From Microcebus murinus (lineage: Eukaryota; Chordata; Mammalia; Primates; Cheirogaleidae), in NCBI RefSeq assembly GCF_040939455.1, contig NC_134136.1:104954014-105018013 (forward strand): a stretch of DNA of 64,000 nucleotides. Direction: 5' to 3'. The notes under the pieces were generated by a model, which worked only from the letters and a program-made list of their open reading frames with translations, was not told the origin of the DNA and did not search any database. Positions within the stretch are counted from its first letter, which is position 1, and every line of letters starts with the position of its first letter. Position numbers and translations under genes: made by a program. This document shows, piece after piece, positions 47,041 to 59,785 of the stretch.

Positions 47041-47286
47041 CTTTTCATTCTCATTTCTCTCCTTTTTACTTGTCTTTCTTGCACTTGCTTTGAGATCAGC
47101 ATATTTACTCAAGTCAGGATCTTATCCTGACACATATTTATTTAACTCTCTTTGTTGGTTATTTCTGTGGCCTAGAACATCAAGTTTCAACCATGGCATT
47201 GTAACATAAAAGTAGCAATTGGTTATCAGGTATGGCCCAAATAATTTATTACTAAAATGATTAAGATACTAAATTTTAAGAATTAT

Positions 47287-47720
47287 ATTAGTCAGAATTC
47301 AATCAGATAAACTGAAGCTACTCCAGTTCCCTTGAGAAGGAAAAAAGTTATTTTGAATAATATAAGTCTATATGATCATTGAAAGTGCTGGAGGAGCCAA
47401 GGTCATGAAGATGGATTTCAGGAAATCTGAGAGTGGAGGAATTGCAGAGAAGCTGCCACCAGTGATCCCAGCCACTTCCAGCAATGCAGGGGATGATTCT
47501 CATGATAACCTCTGAAAGTCAAAATCACCACCAAGAACCTTAGCTACCTGTGTATACCATCAGAGAATAATGGCTTCTGCTTCTCTTCCAACTTTCAAAT
47601 ATTCACGTGCTTCTCATTGGTGAAATCTAATTGAAACCCTGTTCACAAGGGAGTGTGAGAAATATAGTTTCCAAGATTCTACCCTGGGAATATGGAAGAG
47701 AGGTCAGAAGGGCACAGTGT
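47287..47720 (+). mobile_element. Ancient interspersed repeat, family not assigned
   Basis: The head ATTAGTCAGAATTCAATCAGATAAACTGAAGCTACTCC and the tail TTCACGTGCTTCTCATTGGTGAAATCTAATTGAAACCC, ACAAGGGAGTGTGAGAAATATAGTTTCC follow a common old mammalian repeat. It shares its head pattern with the repeat at 50385 and its tail pattern with the one near 8745. Confidence 0.45.
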
Positions 47721-48514
47721 ATATGCCAACAAAAAGTATTGCCCATGAGTAAGATATATTCTTATAGATACAATAAGAGGTTCAAATTTATTCTTATAAT
47801 AACAACATTCTCTTGCATTTGCATGTCAGACTTCCCTGAATGGAAAAAGAATAGTGTGATGTTATAGTGAGTGAGCCAAATAATTCACATTGGAGTATGT
47901 TTACTCATGAGACCATTGTTGAGACAGAAATTAAATGTTGAAAGCAACTGGACTAGAAAATCTAGAAACATGTCTTCAAGTTTTCTTTCCCAGTTCCACG
48001 GCATCATGTCCTCAAGACATGCTCATCAAATCAAATAAAAAGTGATAATCATACTTCAAGAATGAGAGTGAAAGCTCTCTTTATCATCCCTATAAGAATA
48101 TTTTGAGTCTTGGAAATGAGATAATTTGAGATCCTGCCAAAATGTGTGGCTTCAGATTAATCTTCATTTAGTCTCTTGACTAAACGAACACTGGAATTGA
48201 TTTCTTCTACATACTTCAGAGCAATTTTTCACTTGTGTTGTGTAAGCATTCGTGTCTTCTCAGTCACCACCCTTAGTGTTAGCTATTTTCAATAATAATA
48301 GAATGGGTTCTTCACTTATTATAAGGTGATAGGAAGTTAATCAGTCATTTTCAGGTCTATGTAACTCTCCTTCTGGCTTCTGAGAGGCAGTAAAGCTTTC
48401 TTTCATTTTTTGCCTTCAAAATAGATATTCAGCACTTTATTATTGTACATGTTCTGAGTATGACTCTTTCTTATGTTAATTTAAATAATTCTTTTCAGTT
48501 CCATGTTACCCTCA

Positions 48515-48735
48515 TTCTGGAGGTTAGTGAGTTAAGCACATAGAGGCTAGGACTACTAGCCATGTGACCTTGAGCCAGTTTCTTAATTGTTCACCTTGGT
48601 TTCTTTACATGCTAAGTGGAAATAATGATAGTACCTATCTTACATGGTTATTGTGATTATGAAATGGGATAATATATGTATAGTACCAAGAACAGTACCA
48701 AACAAACAATAAAAGCTCAATAGTATTAGCAATTA
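48515..48735 (+). mobile_element. MIR SINE, nearly full length
   Basis: CTAGGACTACTAGCCATGTGACCTTGAGCCAGTTTCTTAATTGTTCACCTTGGTTTCTTTACATGC, AATAATGATAGTACCTATCTTACATGG and AACAGTACCAAACAAACAATAAAAGCTCAATAG give the MIR order in sense orientation. Confidence 0.8.
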
Positions 48736-49059
48736 CTATTATGCAATCACATATTTCTCCCACAGGCTTAATCAAAACTGCTGAAACCTCTTTTTAAAGT
48801 TTTTTTTTTTTTTTTTTACTCTGTACAGTGGCTGCAAGAATCTCTCTCTGCCTCATTGTATTAAATTTGTGTGCCTGGTGGATTGAATCATGCTCTGATT
48901 GTCAGGAGACACTGCTTTCTGATATATCTCATCCATCTTTTTAAGCAGAAAATGCTTGTGAAACATTTTGAAATCTGGACTATTTCTGCACACAAAGTGG
49001 GGGCTGGGGACTCACTGAATCACATGTAGTTTTGCAAAATTACATGTGCCAGGGCCTCT

Positions 49060-49420
49060 CACTCCTCTGTGGCTTTATATGTGCTATTCCTCTCTCTGCA
49101 ATATCCTTTATTCTTCTATGTCTGAAAAACACCTACTCATCCCTTAAGGCACAGTTTAAACATTTCCTTGGGAAGCCTTTGCTAACATGCTACTAGCCAC
49201 CATCTCTACTGGCCGATCCAGTACCGAGTTGAATGAGCTTTCCACCACTGTATCTTCCAGGTCTCTATGTACTCCCCTGTCATTGCATTTATTCACTATC
49301 TATACGCCATTTTCTTATCTCCTTTCATCATCAGTCTATGTATTCTTTCAATGAAAAACTGTAACTTTTACTTTCATCCTTACATCTGGAAAAATGGTTT
49401 CATAGAGCAAAGTAGAAGGT
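49060..49420 (+). mobile_element. L2 LINE fragment
   Basis: CTTTATATGTGCTATTCCTCTCTCTGCAATATCC, CACCTACTCATCCCTTAAGGCACAGTTTAAACATTTCCTTGGGAAGCCTTTGCTAAC, TCATTGCATTTATTCACTATC and ATGAAAAACTGTAACTTT follow the L2 3' region in sense orientation. The 85-codon open frame at 49267-49524 overlaps it and is not a gene. Confidence 0.75.
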
Positions 49421-49639
49421 CAACAAACATTTGTGAATATATAAATAAACATATATCTACCAAACATACATTCCTCCATCATTCTGGATGTGTGCAGTGG
49501 AACATACCAAAGGACAAAGCATGATCAAGTGTTCTAAAGACTGTGTAATCTAGTTAGAACAAGAAAGCATAGATACATGACAATGTAGAAGTGAAAACAG
49601 TGTATCAGCAATGCTGCACAAAGGCTGCATCATAGACAA

Positions 49640-49970
49640 TCTCAAAATCTTGACAGAAAACAGCAGGCAGTTTTGTTCACCCAAAGTTCTGATGCTCTGC
49701 TGATCTTTTTCAGGCTTGGTTCCAGGATGCTTCCTGGGTTCAGGTCTGCCTTTCCAGAAGTTTGCTAGGGCATGATCTTCTCATGGTGCATCACTGGAGT
49801 GCAAGAGGCAAGCTAAACTGTGAACATACACTTAGCCTTCTGCTCACGTTTCACTGGTCAAGGCAAGTCACATGGCCAAGATGAGCATCAATGGAGGAGG
49901 AAGTACTCTCCACTCTAGTGGGAGAGAGAGGGAATGAATATTTGCTGGATGATCAATCAACTTATCAGCA
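49640..49970 (-). mobile_element. MaLR-like LTR fragment, antisense
   Basis: TTCACTGGTCAAGGCAAGTCACATGGCCAAGATGAGCATCAATGGAGGAGGAAGTACTCTCC, then GGAGAGAGAGGGAATGAATATTTGCTGGATGATC, matches the antisense of a MaLR-style LTR around its 'gcaagtcacatggccaagcccagattcaa' block. The left border is uncertain. Confidence 0.6.
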
Positions 49971-50384
49971 GTGTATCCGAATATCCATTCTAAATGCTTG
50001 GGATTACACTAAGTTCTCTGAATGCACCGAATAGAGAACGACTTTAATGGGTCAGAGAAGTCTAGAAAGATTTGACAAATCAAACAACATTTGAAATAGG
50101 TGTTAAAAAAATAGACTATACTAAGTAGAAACAAGGTAGCATTCCAGGGTGAATAAATTGAATGAGCAGAGGTAGAGAGGTGGAAATATGCATAGTATAG
50201 TCCACATCTTTTTTAAAATCAGATGAATGCAATTAAAAAGAGACCAGAAAGGTAGAACACAGAAGTTAGAATTATCTTTCAGCATTGGTTTAGCTATTCA
50301 AACATTTAGAGCATTAGGTGGCATGACTCTTGACTCTACTTCTTTGTTCATTTTGCCTACACAGCCTCCCTGTCCCACAAACAT

Positions 50385-50900
50385 CAGTCAGGATTCCTAG
50401 TTGCAACCAACAGAAACTAGCTGTGGCCGGCATAACCATAATATGGAATAACAAGAAAGGTGGAACGAGGACAGGAAGATGAAAGTTGTGTGGGAGCTAT
50501 GGCCACAGTCACATCACATCTCATAGGTCAGGTGAGAGTATTGCATGTGCTCTTAAAAACTAGATTCAGAGCTCATGCCATCAGCACTGCAGCACACTGG
50601 GACCTAGGGCCCTAGGCCTTACTGTCAGCATCACTGTGTCTTTGACCCTGCAATGGGGTTGCTGCTGCTGCTGCTGCTTTGGCTGCTGCTCACCTGCAAA
50701 ATGTAGTCTAAGCCATGCCTGCTATTGTGCACCTGCTATTGTGCATTTAAACTTCGGGTGGGTGCACCTAATTGGTTGCACTGAGGTTACCTGTTCACAT
50801 CCTAGCTGCAGGGGCTACTGGGAAATTAAGTATCTGGCATTTCAGCATTTGTGCTGGAAGGTAGGCCCTGCTTCCCTCACATAAGGCAGAAGAATCTCCA
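50385..50900 (+). mobile_element. Ancient interspersed repeat with (TGC)n expansion
   Basis: The head CATCAGTCAGGATTCCTAGTTGCAACCAACAGAAACTAGCTGTGGC resembles an old mammalian repeat also seen at 47287. A GCT-rich tract lies at about 50659-50690 (six GCT units, then an imperfect stretch). The 82-codon frame 50636-50884, which reads Cys-rich across the tract, is a product of the triplet repeat and is not supported as a gene. The family is not assigned. Confidence 0.4.
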
Positions 50901-52639
50901 AGAACAGGAAGTGGATAAGAAATTGGCAGTTAAAACAGAAATATTTACTAAAAAGAAACTCCTCACCCATCATTTTTTATTAATATAACAACCTCACATT
51001 TTCTTCCCCTGAAATCCTATAGCAATGTATTTTGGAATCATTTCTTTGATATTTTTCTCATGCAGCTGTGAATTTCCAGAATGCATTTGTTTGTCTCTCT
51101 AGCTAGTGTAAGCAGGCAATGATCATGGATTATGTTTCTATGTAACCGAAGTGCTCTTCCCCTACTATTCCTCATCCAGTGTGATTTTTATTAATTGTTG
51201 GACAAAAGTGAGTGAGTGCTGAGAAATGGAAGCATCAAGGAAATTATGACATTCTACTATTTTAGTGTTTTAGGCAAGAAATAATAAATGTTGAAATTGG
51301 GTGTTGAAGTAGAAGAAAGGACACAGATTCAGGACATGAAGGTAGCGAAGTGCTGAAGCTGTCTGCACCGGTTCCAGAGATTGCTAAACGGTTACATCCA
51401 GCTGTGTTATTCTCCCTAGGTTGTGTGGACCCTGCTGCCACGTGCCCATCAAAGGGAACAATGCAGAGGGGTCTCCAAAGGACTTCTTTGGCCAGTGTTA
51501 AGTGGCAGAACGGCAATGTTTCCCTTTGTGAGACGAAGGACGTTTGCACTTAAAAGTCTTTAAGAAGAAGAAATACTGAGAGCAATTTCTGTAAAACCTT
51601 AAAATTAAATGTGTGGTTTTTCTCTATTGTGCTGCATCTGGTTTCTGTAGAATGAATCTTGTTGATGCCAGTTTCAAGGTTGCTATTCTTTGAGCTTTTC
51701 AACCAAGGTCAGACGAGAGACAGCTCAGAGGCCTTGAGATTGTCATTGACAAGGAAAATAGAAGCTTTATAGCTGGAGCACTAATTAATCACTTCGAGAA
51801 AAATAGAAACAGGAAGAATATAAATATATACACATATATATGCATATACACACATAAAATTTTGCTTGTCGAAAGCTAATAAAAATTTACTTTGTGATCT
51901 TATCCTTGTAATTATATGTGTTTAAATATAGTTTAAGATACATTAAAATATATGTCCCATAAGTAGATGAATTTAGAGAAAAACTTTATTCTCTATTACA
52001 GTACATTTCCAAATTACTGTTGTAGTCTGTAAGAAGTCTGAAGTTTCAGAATTAACTGTTTCCATTAAAATCTGAATCTTTATTGCCAATGTGTTTCACT
52101 GGATCCTAATATCTCAAAAGTAACTTAAGACAAAGAATGCTGTTCACAGTATGCTTATCTCCATGTACAAAATATAATAATTTACATTAGAATAATTCTT
52201 TTATGAAGCATCAAAGTAAGTGTTTCAATTGAAAACTTGTATATGGAAACTAACTTGTTTCCAAGTCATACTTTAATCATTCTGACCTTTCTTCACCAAA
52301 CATTTCATGAGCACCTATTATATGCCATATGTTGTAAAACAACTTTACTACAGACAAAAAGCATATTTCAGATATTTTTCTAAAATATCTAACACAGAGC
52401 AGAACTTATTTATAGTAGGGTGATAATGAACACTTATTGTTAGTTGCTAGTTTGAAAGTTTGATTTTTTTGTTACCTTAAAGATGTTTGATTACACTGAA
52501 ATTTAGAAGTTGCTTTCAGGAAGAAAGCATATTTTATTTTAATATATAAGTATTATCATGCTATAGGAAAGCAGACTTTTCTAATTTAAAAAGATAATAT
52601 GAGTACAGTAATATTTCAGTCTTCCAAAATGTTAATCAA
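50901..52639. other. Unique noncoding sequence
   Basis: No gene is recognised. At 51262-51556 both strands carry an open frame (95 codons minus, 67 codons plus) in a patch that is less A+T-rich than its surroundings. I see no homology, splice pattern or retrocopy signature. The stretch near 51820-51860 is an imperfect (TATACA)n-like A+T repeat. Confidence 0.5.
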
Positions 52640-53265
52640 ATATTACATATAATTCATTCTCTCATTACACATTTACTGAAAACTGACTACCAACCAGGAA
52701 TTATATAAGGCTCTAAATATACAGCAATGATAAAAACATCCATCATTCTTGCCCTCATGGAATTTTGGATCTTACTATAAGAAAGGGAGTTTGATCACTT
52801 TTCTAACAGGAGTAAGAACTGCCTACTGCAGAAAATATAAGAAGGCCAAAAAACCTAGAATGGGAATTCAAACGGAGTTCCTAGAGTAGATAGCCTCCAA
52901 ACCAATACCCAAAGAGAGAAAAGATTGCCCAAGCTAAAGAAAATAGTGGCATTCCACGCAGCAGTAACAGCAATTATTCAGAAGAAGACAAATATCTTAG
53001 AAGGATTAAAATATGGTTAGTTGTGTGTTGAGTTTAGCATTTGATAAAACATTGTTGAGAGATAAAGTTCTAAACAGTGAGCTGGACAAACCTCAATATG
53101 GCCCTGTGAGCCCTGTTAATGTTCTGTGAGCCCTGAGGGCAACTCCAAGTCACTGAAGGGCTTTAGTAAGTGATTATAATAAGATTTGTGCCTTAAAATG
53201 ATCACTCTGCCCATAGGGTTGAGAATGTAATGGAGGACAGCAAGAACAGAGGGAGGGAGACCAGA
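52640..53265 (+). mobile_element. Ancient mammalian interspersed repeat
   Basis: CACATTTACTGAAAACTGACTACCAACCAGGAATTATATAAGGCTC, TTGCCCTCATGGAATTTTGGATCTTAC, GGGCAACTCCAAGTCACTGAAGGGCTTTAGTAAGTG, and ATCACTCTGCCCATAGGGTTGAGAATG follow the same old repeat as 7590-8275, which is seen here more completely. The family is not assigned by eye. Confidence 0.5.
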
Positions 53266-53426
53266 TCCTAATGGTATCAAAGTGTGTGGGGATGGTGGCC
53301 TGAACCTAAATGGTGGCAGGGATAATCAAGAAAATGTGATCAATTGGAGAGGTGATTGGTAAAACTGGAATCAACAAGATTGGTGATTGGTTGTATAGAG
53401 AAAGCAAGGGCAAGATAGGTCTATGG

Positions 53427-53631
53427 CAGACTTTCTCCACCTTGGCACTATTGACATTTTGGGCCAGATCTTTCTTTATTGTGGGGGCTGTCCAGTGCAT
53501 TGTTTGATATTTAGCAGCCCACTAAATGATAGAAACTTTCTACCCGCTCCCCCAGTGACAACCAAAAATGTCTCCAACTATTGCCAAATGTTCCCTAGGG
53601 GAACAAAATTGTCCCTGGTTGAGAGCCACTG
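53427..53631 (-). mobile_element. MER20 nonautonomous hAT DNA transposon
   Basis: CACCTTGGCACTATTGACATTTTGGGCCAGATC at the left and GGGGAACAAAATTGTCCCTGGTTGAGAGCCACTG at the right are the two MER20 ends in antisense order. The length of about 205 bp is near full. The flanking octamers GTCTATGG (53419-53426) and GTCTATTC (53632-53639) match at 6 of 8, fitting the 8-bp hAT duplication. The 80-codon plus frame at 53423-53665 is this element translated. Confidence 0.9.
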
Positions 53632-54279
53632 GTCTATTCAAGTGACAGTGAGGGTAAGACTATAACTATTTTCTAAAATAATTCTAAGATGCAGCTAAGC
53701 TCAAGAGAGCTGCTGATATAGGTAGTTTTTTTACTTTTGTAGTTTTTTTAATTTCATAATTTTTTAATTTAAATTAAAAAACCAGAAAGATTAACATGCT
53801 TCCACAAATACCATACCTTTTATTAAATTGTAAACATTTTGAAGTAATATTTTTAAATATCCTTCTCTTCACAGTGAACATAATGTAAATGTTCCCTTGT
53901 GACTCAGAGCCATAGTGATGAATGCTTGCAAATGTTAATACACAATATACAGAAACTGCTGTTAGACATTATTGCAAGGGGTGGAATGCCTAACCACTAC
54001 ACCAGATGGCCCAAGACTATGCTTCATTGCTGGTTTTGCTTTTGTTCTTTGAATACTTCTAGCTAGTCCAAAGAATTATGGCATTCAAGGGTCATTTCTT
54101 GTTGTTGTCATCAATATGTCTATATCTATTCATCTTTTTCCCGCCCTTAGCAACCTTTATTCACTACATTTCACATTCTAATTTGGGGCTTTAATCAACT
54201 GTAGACTGAGAAAACCTCTAAACCAGATTATTATAACTGAGCTAAATAATAACCAACATGGATTTCAGGAAGAGGATAA

Positions 54280-56985
54280 GAATATCTTCAACAAAGTAAT
54301 ATAATATTTAATACATGGAAAATTTCTCAACTCATTCTAATAACCTAGTATAAAGCAGACACTGAACTCAAACAAGAGATCTTTCTCTCTCACACACACA
54401 CACACACAGAGAAATTTCATCAATCAATATAGATGCAAAGATACAAATAAAATAAAATAAAATAAATTTATTAAATAATAATACACTTAGACTCTACAAA
54501 GTTTACCCAAGAACAAAATGATTCAACATTAGGAAGTGTAAGAATGAAATATATTAATAGAAAAAAGAAGGAAAGGCATCTGATCATCATTAATAGATAT
54601 TGAAAACATGATAAAATTCAGCACACATTCTTGTTTTTAGAAAGACTTAAAATTAGTTTTCTGGAAACACAAGACTTTTCTAAACCTATGGAAACATTTC
54701 AAACTTAAGAAAAGAACATTAGAAACTCTGGTTAATTAAGAACAAGATGAAAAAAAACCACCTTCTATCCGCACTACAATTAAACATTGAATTAGCAGTT
54801 CTAGCCAATGTTTAAAAAACTTGAAAGAGAAATAGGAGGCATAAATACTGGAAAGAAAGCAAAATAGCCACGATTTGCTATTCCTAAAAACTCAACAAAA
54901 TTAAGTGATAAAACATTTAAATGAATTTTAAAAAGAGTTCAAGAAGGTAAGATAAGATAATCACATAAAAATCAACAGTTTTCTAACATAGTAATAATCA
55001 ATTCAGAAATATAATACAAAAAGATCACATTCATATCTGCAAAGTAGCCTATGCATAAACCAAGAATAAAATATATGAGATTTAAATGGAGAAAATTACA
55101 CAACTTCACTGAAAAACATGAAAGTCTATCTGAGTAAACAGATCTAGATAACATGTGCTTGAAGGTTAAACTCAGCACTATAAAAAGATAATTTCTTCCA
55201 AAATTAACCTAAAAGGTCAGTGCACCCTAATGATTATCCCAATTAAATGTTTAATGAATCTTACAATTTACAAAAAAAAAAAATCTTATTCTGAAGTTCA
55301 TTAGGAATAGAAAATGTACACAAATAAAAAAGAATGTTTTAAATGATAGAAACTTGTCCTACAAATATAAAGCATACTATAAATAATTAAACAAAGGTAA
55401 TATAATAACCAAAGCATTGTACCCCTGTAATATTCTGAAATTAAAAAAAAATAAGGTGAGATTGGCACAGAAATAAACACATAGGTCCTGAAAAAGAATA
55501 GGGTGCAGACTCATCCCATATTAAAAAGTTTTATGTCAAAAATATGGCATTACAAATCAATGAGGAAAAATGAATTGTTTTACAAATGGGGCTGTTACAA
55601 GTGTCTGTCATTTGGGAAAAAAATAAAGTTATATGTGATCCTTCATACCATACACAAAAATAAATTCCTAATGGGTGAAATATCTTAGAATTTAAAGTAA
55701 AACTATAAGTACCTGAAGAAAATATAGTAGAGCATTTTCATATTCTTGCTATGGGAGAGCCTTCTTAACCAAGACAATGAATGCAGAAACTACCAAAAAA
55801 TGGTTGATGAAATTTGCTAAATAAAAATTGAAAACATATATTACAAAAAAACATAAGTAGAGTTAAAAGATGAGCAAAAAACTAAGGGAGAATATTTCTA
55901 GTACATACATCAGGCAAAGAATTGTCATCGATAATATTTTTTAAATCTTAAAAACCGTAAGAAAATGGCAAACATAACAAACAAAATAGGCCACGGACAT
56001 GAACAGATGGCTTACAAAAGAAATTCAAGTAGCCAATAAGTATGTGAGAAAAAAAGCATCACCTCACTAATAAACATAAATATGAAAATTTGACTACCAC
56101 TACAACATATCACTCTTCCTGAAATATTGTAAATACTGATAACTTGATAGTTTTTGAGGGCATGGTGGTAAAAGGACTTCTACACGTTCTTGGCGGGGAG
56201 GATGTTATTATATCCTTTTTAAAGGACAATTTGGTAGCAGTTATCAAAATTTTAAATAAATAAGACCTAGTAAATTCAATTCTTAATAATATTTTCTATA
56301 GAATGATCATACATGTGCCCAAAGAAATACAGATGTTTTGTGAATTGCTTTCAAGAGTGAAAATTTGGAATCTACCCAATTAGGAACATTAATAAAGATT
56401 AAATAATTTATGGCACATCCATATCATGGAATACTGGGAAATTGTGTAATTATTTAAAAGACTGAGACAGAAAAGCATGTAATAGGATGGAAATAGCTCC
56501 CAGATACAGAGTTTACAAAAACAACAATGATTATATTTTATGCTTGGTTTCTTACTCTTTTTTTGCCATGCTTCCCTCAGTACCTTATCAGTTTCCCCCG
56601 GAACAGTTTCTTAATAAATCACTTGCACATGAATCCTTACCTCAAGGTCTGTTTCTAGGCCAATCATCCTAAGATAGACTTCTATAGAGTATGGTGCAAT
56701 AGAAGGGAAATCTCCACAATTATCCTTAGGGGCTACTGAACAGAACCTGCACATTTTCTCCCCTATTAAATGAAACACTCTCTTGTGCGTATAGGAAAAT
56801 GATCAAAAATGTCTGAGAGCCTACGTAAAGAATTGTTAAAGAGCAATTATCTTTGGAAATTAGGATTGAGAGGAGGCAAAGGGGATTTTTACTTTTTACT
56901 CTGCATATTTCAATATTGTCTGAATTTTTTATAGTAAGCATGAGTTCAAATATTCCAAGTGTAGTCAAAAAATGTAACAAATTAT
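54280..56985 (+). mobile_element. Long ancient L1 remnant (ORF2 to 3' UTR)
   Basis: Sense-strand ORF2-like order is visible: AAATGATTCAACATTAGGAAGTG, ATCATTAATAGATATTGAAAACATGATAAAATTC, GAATTAGCAGTTCTAGCCAATG, ATCAACAGTTTTCTAACATAG, GGACAATTTGGTAGCAGTTATC, ATTTATGGCACATCCATATCATGGAATACTGG. The 3' UTR ends at TATTTCAATATTGTCTGAATTTTTTATAGTAAGCATGAG. It is very decayed and has no long frame. Simple repeats (CA)n at 54391-54408 and (AAAAT)n at 54445-54467 lie inside. An LTR-like piece interrupts it near 56545-56680. Confidence 0.75.
56545..56680 (+). mobile_element. LTR-like 3' end inserted in the L1 remnant
   Basis: TTTGCCATGCTTCCCTCAG, AACAGTTTCTTAATAAATCACTTGCACATGAATCCTTACCTCAAGGTCTGTTTCTAGG..CTAAGATA follows the 3' end of a common old LTR-like repeat ('aataaactacttgcacccaaatccttgtctcagggtctgctt'). 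Its borders are imprecise. Confidence 0.45.
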
Positions 56986-58009
56986 TATCTTTTTCGCTGT
57001 CATTTTGTTTGCATAACGGTCTTCAAACTGGGTTTGGATTATACAGGGAATACACAAAGCCTTCCCGAGGAGTATATGGACACAAAGAACTTTAAGAAAA
57101 TCAAGTTCTGGATCCTTAAATTCCATATGTACTCTTATCTAAAACTGATCATACTGACTCCTTTTCTGCCTGCCATTGCAGAAGTTGACTTCTGTTACTT
57201 TCCTTCTCCTCTATCCTAAATATTACTACAGTTCATTTCCTCAGAGCATTAAAATCTTTGAAGTGCCCCCCAAAAATAATTAAAAATATTGGTGTTGCTG
57301 TTGGGGAAGTAAATGAGTCTAATGACTAAGTAAGAAATCCTTTAGCATGACAGGTAGTTTCCAGGTTTTTTTGCTTTTGATAAAATGAAAGGAGTACCTA
57401 ATTGAGTTGTCAGCTAATATAGCATTAAAATTTATTTTTGGTGATATATGACTATCTTGTATTTGGTGTATAATTAAGAAGGAGTTAATGGAACTGAGTG
57501 TTATGACAAAACTCCTATTCTCATGTACTTATTTATTTGAAGGTTTATCAGTACTTGCATCTAAAAGAGCAAACAATGGGAATAGATTTGATGTTGAACC
57601 ATAGTTCTTTGTAGTATCAATTAGCATTCATCCAGAAATATAAATGAATTAGAAAAAAAATTCCTAGTCATCTCGTTAAGAGATGTGATTTTGATCAATT
57701 TTTATTTTTAATGATAAATAATCATTTATCAAATTGTGTAATATATTTCTAGTGATTTGGTTGTGTCCTAATAATGATTCTACAGATAGCCCAATACAAA
57801 AGAAACTTTCTACACCTCAAGATTCATGATCACGAATTATTTTTAAATTAATTTCTATTCATATACATATTTTTGTAATGGAAAAATATAGCATAAAATG
57901 ATGTCATCGAAGTGGAATAAAAATTCAATTTCCAATAAGTATGTGAGGTAGTACATATGTTAATTAGCTCAACTGAGCCATTTCACAATGTACACACACA
58001 TATTTTATC
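56986..58009. other. Unique A+T-rich noncoding sequence
   Basis: About 1 kb with no recognised gene, RNA or repeat. The open frames of 61 and 80 codons at its left edge start within or beside the L1 remnant and lack homology. Confidence 0.5.

Positions 58010-59785
<1,776 letters not shown>

Noticed and set aside
50636..50884. Cys-rich 82-codon frame that might suggest a small secreted protein
   Set aside because: The Cys run is a frame of the GCT/TGC triplet tract, the segment lies in an old interspersed repeat, and there is no supporting splice or promoter context.
53423..53665. 80-codon plus-strand frame
   Set aside because: Entirely explained by a near-full-length MER20 element with an 8-bp flanking duplication.
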